64,000 nt of DNA from Mastigocoleus sp. MO_188.B34. GTDB lineage: Bacteria > Cyanobacteriota > Cyanobacteriia > Cyanobacteriales > Nostocaceae. Position numbers and translations under genes: made by a program. This document shows positions 35,945 to 45,195 of the stretch, piece by piece; position 1 is the stretch's first letter, and each line of letters opens with the position of its first letter. A model generated the notes under the pieces. The model did no database searches, was not told where the DNA came from, and was given only the letters and a program-made list of their open reading frames with translations. The stretch is taken from positions 1 to 64,000 of the forward strand of contig NZ_JASJDK010000012.1 of NCBI RefSeq assembly GCF_030065675.1, written 5' to 3'.

Positions 35945-37534
35945 ATGGCAATCGGCTATGTTGCGCTCGTACTCCACGCACACTTGCCCTTCGTTCGTCA
36001 CCCGGAAAGTGATTATGTGCTGGAGGAAGAATGGCTTTACGAAGCTATTACTGAAACCTACGTCCCTTTGTTGAGAGTCTTTGAAGGCTTAAAACAAGAC
36101 GGTGTTGATTTTAAAATCACGATGAGTATGACACCACCTTTGGTGTCGATGCTACGCGATCCTGTATTACAAGAACGCTATGATGCTCATCTAGCTAAAC
36201 TTGAAGAACTTGTAGAGAAGGAAGCAGAACACAATTCTCACAACGGTCACATTAAATATTTAGCCGAGCACTATGCAAAGGAATTTAGTGCAACCCGAGA
36301 ATTGTGGGAGCGTTACCAAGGGGATTTAGTAACAGCTTTTAAGGAATTCCAAGACTCTAATAATATCGATATTATTACCTGCGGTGCAACTCACGGTTAT
36401 TTACCGTTGATGAAAATGTATCCCCAGGCGGTATGGGCACAAATTCAGGTTGCTTGCGAACATTACGAACAAAATTTTGGTCGCCCTCCCAAAGGCATTT
36501 GGCTACCAGAGTGTGCTTACTATGAAGGATTGGAGCGGATGCTAGCAGATGCTAGTTTGCGCTATTTTCTCACTGACGGACATGGCATTCTTTATGCTCG
36601 TCCCCGCCCTAGATTTGGTACCTATGCTCCGATTTTCACCGAAACTGGAGTTGCAGCTTTTGGGCGAGACCATGAATCTTCCCAACAGGTGTGGTCTTCT
36701 GAAGTCGGCTATCCCGGCGCACCGGAATATCGGGAATTTTACAAGGATTTGGGCTGGGAAGCAGAATATGAATATATCAAGCCCTATATCATGCCCAATG
36801 GTCAAAGGAAAAATACGGGCATTAAGTACCACAAAATCACCGGTCGTGGTTTAGGCTTATCAGATAAGGCATTATACGACCCCTACTGGGCGCGGGAAAA
36901 AGCGGCAGAGCATGCTTCGAATTTTATGTTTAACCGCGAGCGTCAAGTGGAACACCTACATGGTATAATGGGTCGCCAGCCAATTATTGTTTCTCCCTAC
37001 GATGCGGAGTTATTTGGTCATTGGTGGTATGAAGGGCCTTGGTTTATTGATTATCTTTTCCGGAAGTCCTGGTTTGACCAAGGAACTTACCAAATGACAC
37101 ATTTTTCAGACTACATGCGTGCTAATCCTACGCAACAGGTCTGTCGTCCTTCCCAATCTAGTTGGGGTTACAAAGGATTTCACGAGTATTGGTTAAATGA
37201 AACTAATACTTGGATCTATCCGCATTTACATAAAACAGCCGAGCGGATGATCGAGTTATCAAAAAGAGAGCCAGAGGACGAACTGGAGTGGAGAGCACTC
37301 AATCAAGCCGCAAGGGAATTACTGTTGGCTCAATCTTCTGACTGGGCATTTATTATGCGTACTGGAACGATGGTTCCTTATGCTGTCAGGAGAACTCGCT
37401 CCCATATTATGCGATTTAATAAGCTTTACGAAGATATTAAAATCGGCAAAATTGATAGTGGTTGGTTAGAGAAGGTTGAATATATGGATAATATATTCCC
37501 CAAAATCAACTACCGCACTTATCGACCGTTATAA
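35945..37534 (+). CDS. Glycoside hydrolase family 57 protein (1,4-alpha-glucan branching enzyme-like)
   Basis: A 529-residue GH57 (DUF1957-containing) enzyme. Typical features are the N-terminal LVLHAHLPFVRHPE, the nucleophile motif GIWLPECAYY (Glu189) and the acid/base region SPYDAELFGHWWYEG. The length and the C-terminal helical DUF1957-type part fit branching enzymes, which transfer alpha-1,4 chains to alpha-1,6 positions in glycogen, rather than amylopullulanase. It follows rsgA with a 280-bp gap and probably has its own promoter. A hairpin (37610-37641) lies 75 bp downstream. Exact activity (branching or alpha-amylase) is inferred from family membership. Confidence 0.88.
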   Translation: MAIGYVALVLHAHLPFVRHPESDYVLEEEWLYEAITETYVPLLRVFEGLKQDGVDFKITMSMTPPLVSMLRDPVLQERYDAHLAKLEELVEKEAEHNSHNGHIKYLAEHYAKEFSATRELWERYQGDLVTAFKEFQDSNNIDIITCGATHGYLPLMKMYPQAVWAQIQVACEHYEQNFGRPPKGIWLPECAYYEGLERMLADASLRYFLTDGHGILYARPRPRFGTYAPIFTETGVAAFGRDHESSQQVWSSEVGYPGAPEYREFYKDLGWEAEYEYIKPYIMPNGQRKNTGIKYHKITGRGLGLSDKALYDPYWAREKAAEHASNFMFNRERQVEHLHGIMGRQPIIVSPYDAELFGHWWYEGPWFIDYLFRKSWFDQGTYQMTHFSDYMRANPTQQVCRPSQSSWGYKGFHEYWLNETNTWIYPHLHKTAERMIELSKREPEDELEWRALNQAARELLLAQSSDWAFIMRTGTMVPYAVRRTRSHIMRFNKLYEDIKIGKIDSGWLEKVEYMDNIFPKINYRTYRPL

Positions 37535-37609
37535 ATTAAATGGGGCGTTCTTGGGAAAATTCAAGATATCATCATCCCCCAATTGAATAAATTATCCCGC
37601 TTGAGCTTC

Positions 37610-37641
37610 TTGACGGTTTACTGTTGAGGTTTTACCGTCAA
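37610..37641 (+). terminator. Hairpin downstream of the GH57 gene
   Basis: TTGACGGT and ACCGTCAA form a perfect 8-bp stem with a 16-nt loop. No T-run follows, so termination is uncertain. Confidence 0.35.
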
Positions 37642-37829
37642 AAGCTACGATGGGATTCTTTATCTTATAATTTTCTACTAATACAATAATATTTCTGATA
37701 ACGTACATACTATTCTCAAAAATAGGAATAATTTGCACTCACAACATACGTACGCAACAAGATATTTGAAGCGAGTGCAAAATTTCTAACCTAGGTATCT
37801 ATTTTCAAGTTGGTTGTGCTTGGTTGTTT

Positions 37830-38063
37830 TTAGTTAGAAACATTGCTACTTGCGTAAGCATCCATTCTATAAGCAGGAATGCGATCGCTGTAATTTGTTT
37901 CTTTACCAGTTACAGATTTAGCCAAAACATCAAAAGATTCAGAATCCCAATTACGTTCGTGAATAGGTTTTCTTTGTTCGCCTCTGAAATAAGCTTGGCT
38001 ACCGATTACAGCAGCAGCAACCCAAGCAGTTACAAATAGTCCGATCAAAATTGCAAACATCAT
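37830..38063 (-). CDS. Small single-TM protein, possibly Psb35-like
   Basis: A 77-residue protein: MMFAILIGLFVTAWVAAAVIG forms one TM helix and a conserved-looking soluble tail follows (SQAYFRGEQRKPIHERNWDSESF, then DYSDR-like KETNYSDRIPAYRMDAY). ATG 38063 is chosen because AGAGGT lies 7-12 nt upstream; the longer frame to 38201 adds a Cys-rich hydrophobic stretch without a ribosome site. The pattern TM + TQAYFRGEQ + ERNW resembles, from memory, the Psb35 (Ssl2148) photosystem II assembly factor family. That assignment is tentative. It is monocistronic on the minus strand. Confidence 0.6.
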   Translation of the reverse strand: MMFAILIGLFVTAWVAAAVIGSQAYFRGEQRKPIHERNWDSESFDVLAKSVTGKETNYSDRIPAYRMDAYASSNVSN

Positions 38064-38207
38064 AGTTTTTACCTCTTTTTTATCTTTTGTTTCTATTTGT
38101 AAACTAATATAACAAAAATACAAAATAAAGAGTAAGGTGTGCATGCCGGATATAAGGGTAGGGTATACCGTACTACAAATACAAATAGTGAAACAGATCA
38201 AAAATTA

Positions 38208-38227
38208 GGGCGCATGGTGATGCGCCC
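38208..38227. repeat. GGGCGCAT hairpin repeat
   Basis: GGGCGCAT-GGTG-ATGCGCCC forms a perfect 8-bp stem with a 4-nt loop. This is a dispersed palindrome type common in cyanobacterial spacers. No T-run follows, so termination is unlikely. Confidence 0.6.
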
Positions 38228-38356
38228 CTACAGGTAACCGATAATAGTGAAAATTATTTTTTTAATTCCTGAAAGTACCCCATGTTGAGGTATGAAGAGA
38301 TTGCGAGTCAGTGAGGTACAGATTAAAAGCTGAAATTCAGTGGTAAAAGTTATTCT

Positions 38357-38398
38357 ACTCCTGTCTTCTGACTCCTGTCTTCTGACTCCTGAATTCTG
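38357..38398. repeat. Three tandem 14-bp repeats next to the DUF3352 stop
   Basis: Units ACTCCTGTCTTCTG, the same again, then ACTCCTGAATTCTG end 4 bp before the last base of the DUF3352 stop codon. Confidence 0.8.
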
Positions 38399-38401
38399 CT
38401 A

Positions 38402-40456
38402 TTAATTTTTAACTTTTTCGAATCGGTTCAATTCTTTTCTTACCGGAGCCAAAACAATCAACGTGTCAAATTGTTCTTGTTCGGCAGTTGTAGAACTGCT
38501 AGAACTGATACTATAAATAGAACCAATACCTTGTTTGAACATTTGGAAATATGGACTGTTAAATTCTGCTGGTACAAAACCATAAACCCACGATAGAAGA
38601 GATCCCATATTCACATAAAAATATCCGGCATTGGGATGGGGAAAAGAATTAGTTGCTGTTTTGAAATTGTAAGCAGAAGGTAATGACACATAAGGCTGCG
38701 GTACTAAGTCTGCAATTGCTCCTTTACCAGTAGTAATCATTACGGTGTCATCATCTAACCAACTATAAGCAAGCAAACTATAAGCTGAAGGATCTGTCGG
38801 CGATTGCGATTCCCAACTAGTAACTGAGTTACCTTTGATAGTGCTTTTGCTAACTGTAACTTCGTTTTTAGAGACGGTTTGAATAAATTTATTTAGTTTA
38901 TCCAAAGTGTTAGATACTGCTTGTCGGTTACTGGTTTGCAAACCTAAACCTATGCCCAAGTTAAGATTGGGACTTGCAGATGATAAATTAGGATTTACAG
39001 ATGATAAAAAGCCACCTTTAGTAGGATAAAAGAAAAAAGCATATTCTCCATCCATCCAGTTAATAATATCTTTCTCAAAATCTAAGCCGGTGTTGCTACG
39101 GAAAAATTTACGAAACTCTTCCAAACTATCAGCAGTTGTGGGTTGAGTTGTAAGTAACCGAGATATAATTTGCCATGTTTGATTGATGTCTTTACCAGTG
39201 AATGCAGAGTATGTCGCAGCAGGTATAAAAGACAGAATCTTTTCTTCTGGAATGTTTGCTAGTTTGACTTGGGAAGCGGTGAGAGGCTTTTTGCGATGAG
39301 CAACAACTTGGAAACGTAATCCCTCAGACTGTATGGTGATAAAGCTATTAGTACTGTTATATGGTTTGATTTGTTCTCTAATCTGCTTGATATTTGTATT
39401 CAACAACTCCATACTTTCAGGAGGAAAAGATAAACGGGGATCCTTGATAAAATTTTCCAGTAAATTCACATATTCCATCGGATTTTGATACATCCCAAAC
39501 ATTGCTTTATTCGCCAAGGGATGACTCATTGCTGGCTGAAAATTGGGATTATCAAATAAATTGTCTGTATTACCTTGGGAAACAGAACTATCGATCAACT
39601 GTTTAATTGGCTGAATTGAAGTTGCAACTGTAACATAGCCAGGAACAATTGCGATCGCTAAAGTCTGTCTTTGTCTGTTAATTTTTGGCTTTTTCTTCAA
39701 AGGTGTCATTGAAGAACGTGCTTGCAAAAACTTTAATGTTGTTTGCTGAGTGAATGATGAGTTCCCTTGCGAAGTATCTATTTCTAAAATTTTGATACCT
39801 TTATACTCTTGCTCCTTGATATTTTTAGCATTTGCCTTAAATTTTTCTAAAAGACCTTGCAAAGCTTGCTCATCTTTTACAGCAGCTAAGGTTAGAAAGC
39901 TGGAATCTATACTGGAGAGTTTATTCGCTGTTTTGGGTAGAAATGCAAATACAACATGATCTCCAATCCAAGGTTGCAAATAGGAAGCATAATTTGTGTA
40001 TTCCCTTGGGAGAAATAGGAGGGATGTTGAGATTGCTTGTCCCAATAGCCGAAATAACTGAAAACGCCCCATATCTTCCCAATCAGGTGATGAGGTATTA
40101 ACATAGCCAAATAATGCTGTATCTGCGGGCAATATTTTTGCCGCATTAGCAGCAGTAAATGGAGATGACTGTTTACTTTTAAGGTTAAGGATAGCTGTAT
40201 TAGTTAAACTGTCTGAAGAATTTTTGGGATTTGCTTGTACTAAAATATTTTTTTGCTTTAAATTTTGCTTTAAAGATAAAGATTTATCAGTTGTTTTTAA
40301 TATTGATTTCCCAATAAGGTTTTGTGTGACATTTGTCGGATACTTGAAATTTGATTTACTGCTTTGATTGTTAGTCGAATATTCTGAATATGCTGGAGTA
40401 GAAAACAATAGCAAGCCAATCATTGCTGTTGTTCCTTTTTTTACAAGTGATTTCAT
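38402..40456 (-). CDS. DUF3352 domain exported protein
   Basis: A 684-residue protein of the DUF3352 family, common in cyanobacteria and of unknown function. An N-terminal signal peptide (about 1-26, MIGLLLFSTPAYSE) is followed by a Ser/Asn/Lys-rich lead. The DUF3352 body starts near 103 (AAKILPADTALFGYVNTSS) and runs to about 670 with repeated beta-rich segments (KAMFGMYQNPMEYVNLLE, GYFYVNMGSLLSWVYGF). It should lie in the periplasm or thylakoid lumen. It starts at ATG 40456 and is monocistronic. A terminator hairpin (40763-40802) lies beyond its 5' end but belongs to the next gene. Confidence 0.82.
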   Translation of the reverse strand: MKSLVKKGTTAMIGLLLFSTPAYSEYSTNNQSSKSNFKYPTNVTQNLIGKSILKTTDKSLSLKQNLKQKNILVQANPKNSSDSLTNTAILNLKSKQSSPFTAANAAKILPADTALFGYVNTSSPDWEDMGRFQLFRLLGQAISTSLLFLPREYTNYASYLQPWIGDHVVFAFLPKTANKLSSIDSSFLTLAAVKDEQALQGLLEKFKANAKNIKEQEYKGIKILEIDTSQGNSSFTQQTTLKFLQARSSMTPLKKKPKINRQRQTLAIAIVPGYVTVATSIQPIKQLIDSSVSQGNTDNLFDNPNFQPAMSHPLANKAMFGMYQNPMEYVNLLENFIKDPRLSFPPESMELLNTNIKQIREQIKPYNSTNSFITIQSEGLRFQVVAHRKKPLTASQVKLANIPEEKILSFIPAATYSAFTGKDINQTWQIISRLLTTQPTTADSLEEFRKFFRSNTGLDFEKDIINWMDGEYAFFFYPTKGGFLSSVNPNLSSASPNLNLGIGLGLQTSNRQAVSNTLDKLNKFIQTVSKNEVTVSKSTIKGNSVTSWESQSPTDPSAYSLLAYSWLDDDTVMITTGKGAIADLVPQPYVSLPSAYNFKTATNSFPHPNAGYFYVNMGSLLSWVYGFVPAEFNSPYFQMFKQGIGSIYSISSSSSTTAEQEQFDTLIVLAPVRKELNRFEKVKN

Positions 40457-40762
40457 CTCCGATTTATTCCCAATAACTTATTTTTTTGTAACGTAATAAA
40501 GCATAAACGGATTTGGTATTATTGCGGTTATTTTCTATGAAATCAAGGTAAAGAAAAAATAATATTTCCAAAATTAATAAAATGTAATCAAAACATAGGC
40601 AAACAATTACTTGGTAATGAATGACACAGTTTATTTAAAGTCAACAGCGTTATTGATTGCGATCGCTAGCTCTGAAAATTATTGCCGTGTTTAATTATTA
40701 GATTCATTATTTGGTTTTTTTTATTACTGTTTTTCTATTCTTTTAGGAAAACGTAGTGTAAT

Positions 40763-40802
40763 GAAAATCCCCGATTCCTATTGGTGGTGATCGGGGATTT
40801 TC
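40763..40802 (-). terminator. Intrinsic terminator of the mys cluster
   Basis: GAAAATCCCCGAT and ATCGGGGATTTTC form a perfect 13-bp stem around a 14-nt loop. A/T tracts at the stem base allow it to work on either strand. It lies about 95 bp after the NRPS stop codon on the minus strand and about 305 bp upstream of the DUF3352 start. Confidence 0.85.
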
Positions 40803-40896
40803 GTCAACTAATTGACATTCTGCGTGAAAAGTTCAATATTTCTATTTGTTGATGATTGAAGTCTCAAATTTTACCAGTTAATTATCGAACTAGTAC

Positions 40897-43800
40897 CTAT
40901 TTGAGAAAAGGTTTTAAACTGTCAGCTAAAGCTTTAACGTGGGGTTCCAAAATAAAGGTATAGTGATTGCCCGGAACATCAACAATCTTAATATCCTGTG
41001 CTGCCATTACAGAGAATAATTCAACCCAAACTAAAGTTGGATCGGGAGCCATAATATGTTTTTCCCTAGCACGGAAGACAGTAACTTTTCCTGGGTATGG
41101 TTGACGCACGTAAGAGTAAGTTGCTTTAAGAGTTCCTACCAAAACATCAAGAATTCGACGATTTTGCTGACGTTCTACCCCTGGAGGAAATATCTTGAGT
41201 TCCCTTGCTTTCTCAATAATGTAATCGATTTGTTCTTCCACACCCAAATGTTTAATCTCATCTGGAGAAACCAAATTATCTTTACCAAACATTCCACCAA
41301 ATACCCGTGATAGTACTCCTACCAGGTAAGGATTATCAATTTTCTTTTGTTTATCCAAAATAACTGGCATGTAGGAATCTAATATTGCTAGTAGGGAAAC
41401 CTCATGTCCTTGTTTTTGTAGTTGTTGGGCTACTTCAAATGCTACTACCCCACCAAATGACCAACCACCAATTTGATAAGGTCCATTAGGTTTCATTTTT
41501 TGAATAGCTTGGACGTATAAGCTTGCCATATCCTCAACTTTTGTCAAGGGTTCTTCTTCACCGTTAAAACCTTGGGCTTGTAAGCCATAAAACGGTTGGT
41601 CGTCGCCTAAATAACGCGCCAAGTTGAAATAGCACAGAACATGACCACCTGCAGGGTGGACACAGAAAAATGGTTCCTTATTACCTTTTGTTTGAATCGG
41701 AACTAAAGGAGAATTATCAAAACTATCAGAACTTAAATGGAGAATATTACTCAGTTCTGTAATTGTTGGATTGGTTAAAACTGCTGCTAGGGGTAAGTCT
41801 TTTGCAAATTGTTTTCTAATTTCAGCCATCAAATAGATTGCACTAAGGGAAGTACCACCTAGTTCAAAGAAGTTATCGAAAACACCTATGGGTTGAATAT
41901 CGAGAATCTGCGACCAAATCTTTGCCAGACCTTTCTCTGTATCATTACGTGGTGCAATAAAATTATTTTGCTGGTTAAAGCTGATAACTGTTGGTTTGGG
42001 TAATTCCCGACGATTTACTTTTCCACTTGGTGTTAGCGGTAAGGCTTCCAGAGTGACAAAAGCTGCAGGTACCATGTAATCTGGCAAATTTTGCTTGAGG
42101 AATTCCCTCAAGGTATGGGGTGTTGGTTCTTCCTGAGCTACAGTAATATAAGCTACTAGCTGTTTCTCACCCTGTTTATCACTGCGAGCAATTACAACAG
42201 CTTCGCGGACTTGTGGATGAGCAGATAAAGCGTTTTCAATTTCGCCTAATTCAATTCGAAAACCGCGAATTTTAACTTGGTAATCTGCTCGACCAATATA
42301 TTCAATATTTCCATCAGCTAAATAACGACCTAAATCTCCAGTCTTATATAGATTGGGGACTGGGGTTAAGAGATCGGGAGGTACGATCTGTTTTGACTTA
42401 TAAAAAGGATCGGGAATAAATCTTTGTGCTGTTAATTCAGGACGGTTTAGATAACCTCGTCCAACTCCAAACCCACCAATATAAATTTCCCCTGTGACCC
42501 CGGTTGGTACCGGTTGCATTTGGGAATCAAGAATATAAATCTGCGTGTTAGCAATTGGACGACCAATGGGTATAGATGTGAATTGATTATTGTTTTGACG
42601 TTGACATTGCCAAAATGTAACATCAATTGCTGCTTCCGTTGGACCGTAGAGATTATGCAGATCGCATTCTAAAAGTTGGAAAAATCTTACTTGTAAATCC
42701 AATGGTAAAGCTTCACCACTACAAATTACCCGTTTGAGAGACTTACATTTTTCCAAGCCAGTTGTCTCCAAAAAGACTTGCAACATAGAAGGAACAAAAT
42801 GCAAAGTAGTAATTTTAGTTGCGATTATCAGATCCCTAAGGTAATTACTATCTCTGTGACCTCCCGGTTTAGCAACTATTAACTCCGCTCCATTTAATAA
42901 AGTCCAGAAGAATTCCCAGACGGAGACATCAAAACTGAAGGGAGTTTTTTGTAATACTCTATCCGTTGAATCGATTTGATACGCTTCTTGCATCCACAGC
43001 AGACGATTGCAGATACCTCGATGGGTATTCATTGCACCCTTGGGTTTACCTGTGGAACCAGAGGTATAGATTACATAAGCAATATTTTCTGGGTTAATAT
43101 CGTTGATTGGGTTACTTGTTTCTTGGGTACTAATTTTTTCTTCCCACTCACTATCCAAACAGACTATTTCTGAAGTGATGGATAATTCTTGGGTATGAGT
43201 AGCTTTGGGTAGTTGTTCTAGAAGTTTTTCTTGGGTTAATAAGACCGAGACTTGAGAGTCTTCCAAGATATCAGCTAAACGTTGTGAAGGATACTCAGGA
43301 TCTAGAGGAACATAAGCACCACCAGCTTTGAGGATACCTAAAAGTCCTATCACCATTTCAAGAGAACGTTCTATACAAATACCTACTAAAACTTCTGCTT
43401 TAACTCCCAGAGTTTGTAAGTAATGTGCTAATTGGTTTGCTTTGTTATTAAGCTCTCGGTAAGTTAGTGTTTCTGCTCCAAAAGTAACTGCATTGGCGTT
43501 GGGAGTGCGTTCAACTTGAGACTCAAATAACTGATGCAAACAACGAGACAGATCGTAATTTTTTTCTGTATTGTTCCAATCTATAAGTAATTTGTTTCGC
43601 TCTTGTTTTGTAAGTATTTCTAATTGAGCAATTGATTGTTGTGGAGTTTCAATAATTGATTCGAGTAGAACCTGCAAATGTTCTATTGTGCGATGGATCC
43701 AATCTTCCTCGAAGAGTTCACTGTTGTAATAAATAGAAGCAAGTAAATTTTCTTTGGATTCAAGAATAGATAAACTTAAATCAAACTCTGTACTCTGTTG

Positions 43801-44991
43801 AGTTAACTTGAAAGGCTCAAATTCACTATTATTACGATCAAATACCTGGGAAATGTTTTCTAGCTTTGCTAGATTGTAATACTCAAACCCTACCTGACAA
43901 ATGGGTGGATGGCTTGATTGAGAATTAAGTTGTAAATCTTTGAGCAGTTGAGAAAAAGGATAATTACACCTGGGTTTGGCTAGTTCAACTTCTGTTTTAA
44001 CTTGCTGAAGATATTCTAAAAAGCTCAAATTATTAGAAATATTATTTCTAAGTACAGTTATGTTCGCTAAATTCCCAACTAATTTATCATACTTAAATTC
44101 ATTTCTTAAAGCTGAAAGTAAACCGATTAAAATATCTTCTGTATGAGTGTAACGATGAACTAGTAACCCAAAAGCTGCCAAAAAGAATGTAGAAAGATCG
44201 ACTTTTTGTATTTCAGTAAACTTCTTAATTTTAAAAACTAATTTTGAAGGAATAGTAAATTGAATTGACGCACCTTGATAACTTCTGACAGGAGGACGCG
44301 AGTGTGTGCTAGGTAAATTTATTACTGGTAACTCACCTGCAAGTTTATTTTGCCACCATTTTCTTAATTTTACCCCTGTGTCACTTTTCAGTAAGGTGTT
44401 TTCTTCTTTTACATAATCTTTATAGGTAATAGGACTTTTTTCTAAATGGATAGTTGTATCTGGGTTAGGTATTTGACATTTATATAAACTCAATAGCTCA
44501 TCGACAAGCTTTAATACACTCCAGCGATCGCTTGCGATTTTATGTATAGAAAATAAAACTATATGATTTTTAGCATTAAGACTAAAAACCCCAACTCTTA
44601 ATATTAACCCTTCAGCTAAATTGAATGGGGTTTGAGAAAAATTCGAGATTTTATGATGTAGTTCTTCTTCACACCAGCCAGAAGCATCAAATAATTCTAA
44701 AATATCTTCTGATTTAAATGTGATTTGATGATTTATTTTTTGAGTTACTTTCGTAACATCCTCTAAATATATACTATTGAGCAATGAGTGACGATGTATG
44801 AGTTGTTGTAGTGCTTGTGATAAATATCGTTCATCTACTTTATCGCGCCAATAAAAAGCAAAATTAAATTTATCTACACAACTGTCATTTTCTAACTTAT
44901 ATAGAAACCAAGCATTTTGCTGTACTTGTGAAAGATTAAATTCAGTTTTTTGTTCCGTGGAAGAAAGTGAAATTCTATTAGTAGTTTGCAT
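40897..44991 (-). CDS. mysE: NRPS (C-A-T-TE) of the mycosporine-like amino acid cluster; degenerate condensation domain
   Basis: A 1364-residue single-module NRPS, predicted to add an amino acid to mycosporine-glycine. Domains: condensation-like (~15-460), adenylation (~475-985, YTSGSTGKPKG), carrier (LGGTSLS, Ser1048) and thioesterase (GWSFG Ser1178, Asp1205, His1343). The binding-pocket residues visible in FDVSVW, TTLHF, VICSG, HNLYG and AAID read DVWHISLID plus Lys, the serine code, so shinorine is the likely product. The condensation motif HHxxxDG is HKIASDR (150-156): the second, catalytic His is Lys and the Gly is Arg. The characterised Anabaena enzyme (Ava_3855, as I recall) is A-T-TE without this domain. 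It lies 204 bp after mysC and is the last gene of the cluster. Confidence 0.9.
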   Translation of the reverse strand: MQTTNRISLSSTEQKTEFNLSQVQQNAWFLYKLENDSCVDKFNFAFYWRDKVDERYLSQALQQLIHRHSLLNSIYLEDVTKVTQKINHQITFKSEDILELFDASGWCEEELHHKISNFSQTPFNLAEGLILRVGVFSLNAKNHIVLFSIHKIASDRWSVLKLVDELLSLYKCQIPNPDTTIHLEKSPITYKDYVKEENTLLKSDTGVKLRKWWQNKLAGELPVINLPSTHSRPPVRSYQGASIQFTIPSKLVFKIKKFTEIQKVDLSTFFLAAFGLLVHRYTHTEDILIGLLSALRNEFKYDKLVGNLANITVLRNNISNNLSFLEYLQQVKTEVELAKPRCNYPFSQLLKDLQLNSQSSHPPICQVGFEYYNLAKLENISQVFDRNNSEFEPFKLTQQSTEFDLSLSILESKENLLASIYYNSELFEEDWIHRTIEHLQVLLESIIETPQQSIAQLEILTKQERNKLLIDWNNTEKNYDLSRCLHQLFESQVERTPNANAVTFGAETLTYRELNNKANQLAHYLQTLGVKAEVLVGICIERSLEMVIGLLGILKAGGAYVPLDPEYPSQRLADILEDSQVSVLLTQEKLLEQLPKATHTQELSITSEIVCLDSEWEEKISTQETSNPINDINPENIAYVIYTSGSTGKPKGAMNTHRGICNRLLWMQEAYQIDSTDRVLQKTPFSFDVSVWEFFWTLLNGAELIVAKPGGHRDSNYLRDLIIATKITTLHFVPSMLQVFLETTGLEKCKSLKRVICSGEALPLDLQVRFFQLLECDLHNLYGPTEAAIDVTFWQCQRQNNNQFTSIPIGRPIANTQIYILDSQMQPVPTGVTGEIYIGGFGVGRGYLNRPELTAQRFIPDPFYKSKQIVPPDLLTPVPNLYKTGDLGRYLADGNIEYIGRADYQVKIRGFRIELGEIENALSAHPQVREAVVIARSDKQGEKQLVAYITVAQEEPTPHTLREFLKQNLPDYMVPAAFVTLEALPLTPSGKVNRRELPKPTVISFNQQNNFIAPRNDTEKGLAKIWSQILDIQPIGVFDNFFELGGTSLSAIYLMAEIRKQFAKDLPLAAVLTNPTITELSNILHLSSDSFDNSPLVPIQTKGNKEPFFCVHPAGGHVLCYFNLARYLGDDQPFYGLQAQGFNGEEEPLTKVEDMASLYVQAIQKMKPNGPYQIGGWSFGGVVAFEVAQQLQKQGHEVSLLAILDSYMPVILDKQKKIDNPYLVGVLSRVFGGMFGKDNLVSPDEIKHLGVEEQIDYIIEKARELKIFPPGVERQQNRRILDVLVGTLKATYSYVRQPYPGKVTVFRAREKHIMAPDPTLVWVELFSVMAAQDIKIVDVPGNHYTFILEPHVKALADSLKPFLK

Positions 44992-45195
44992 GAGTTTGTG
45001 TGACTTGTAAAACCAGCATATTCTGAGTATGAAGCGATTGCGTCAGAGAAAAACCAGACACAAAATAATACGAAATCCGGTTTACTTGACCCCGTTAAGA
45101 ATAAATCTGGTAACTGTGGAGAAAAATCTTAACAATCATATAAAGGATTTCAAAATCGGATTTAGTATCAGAAAAATGAAACATAAAAGCTAACT

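Noticed and set aside
37824-38039. 71-residue plus-strand ORF over the small TM gene
   Set aside because: It is antisense to the better-supported minus-strand gene, which has a good ribosome site and a clean TM segment.
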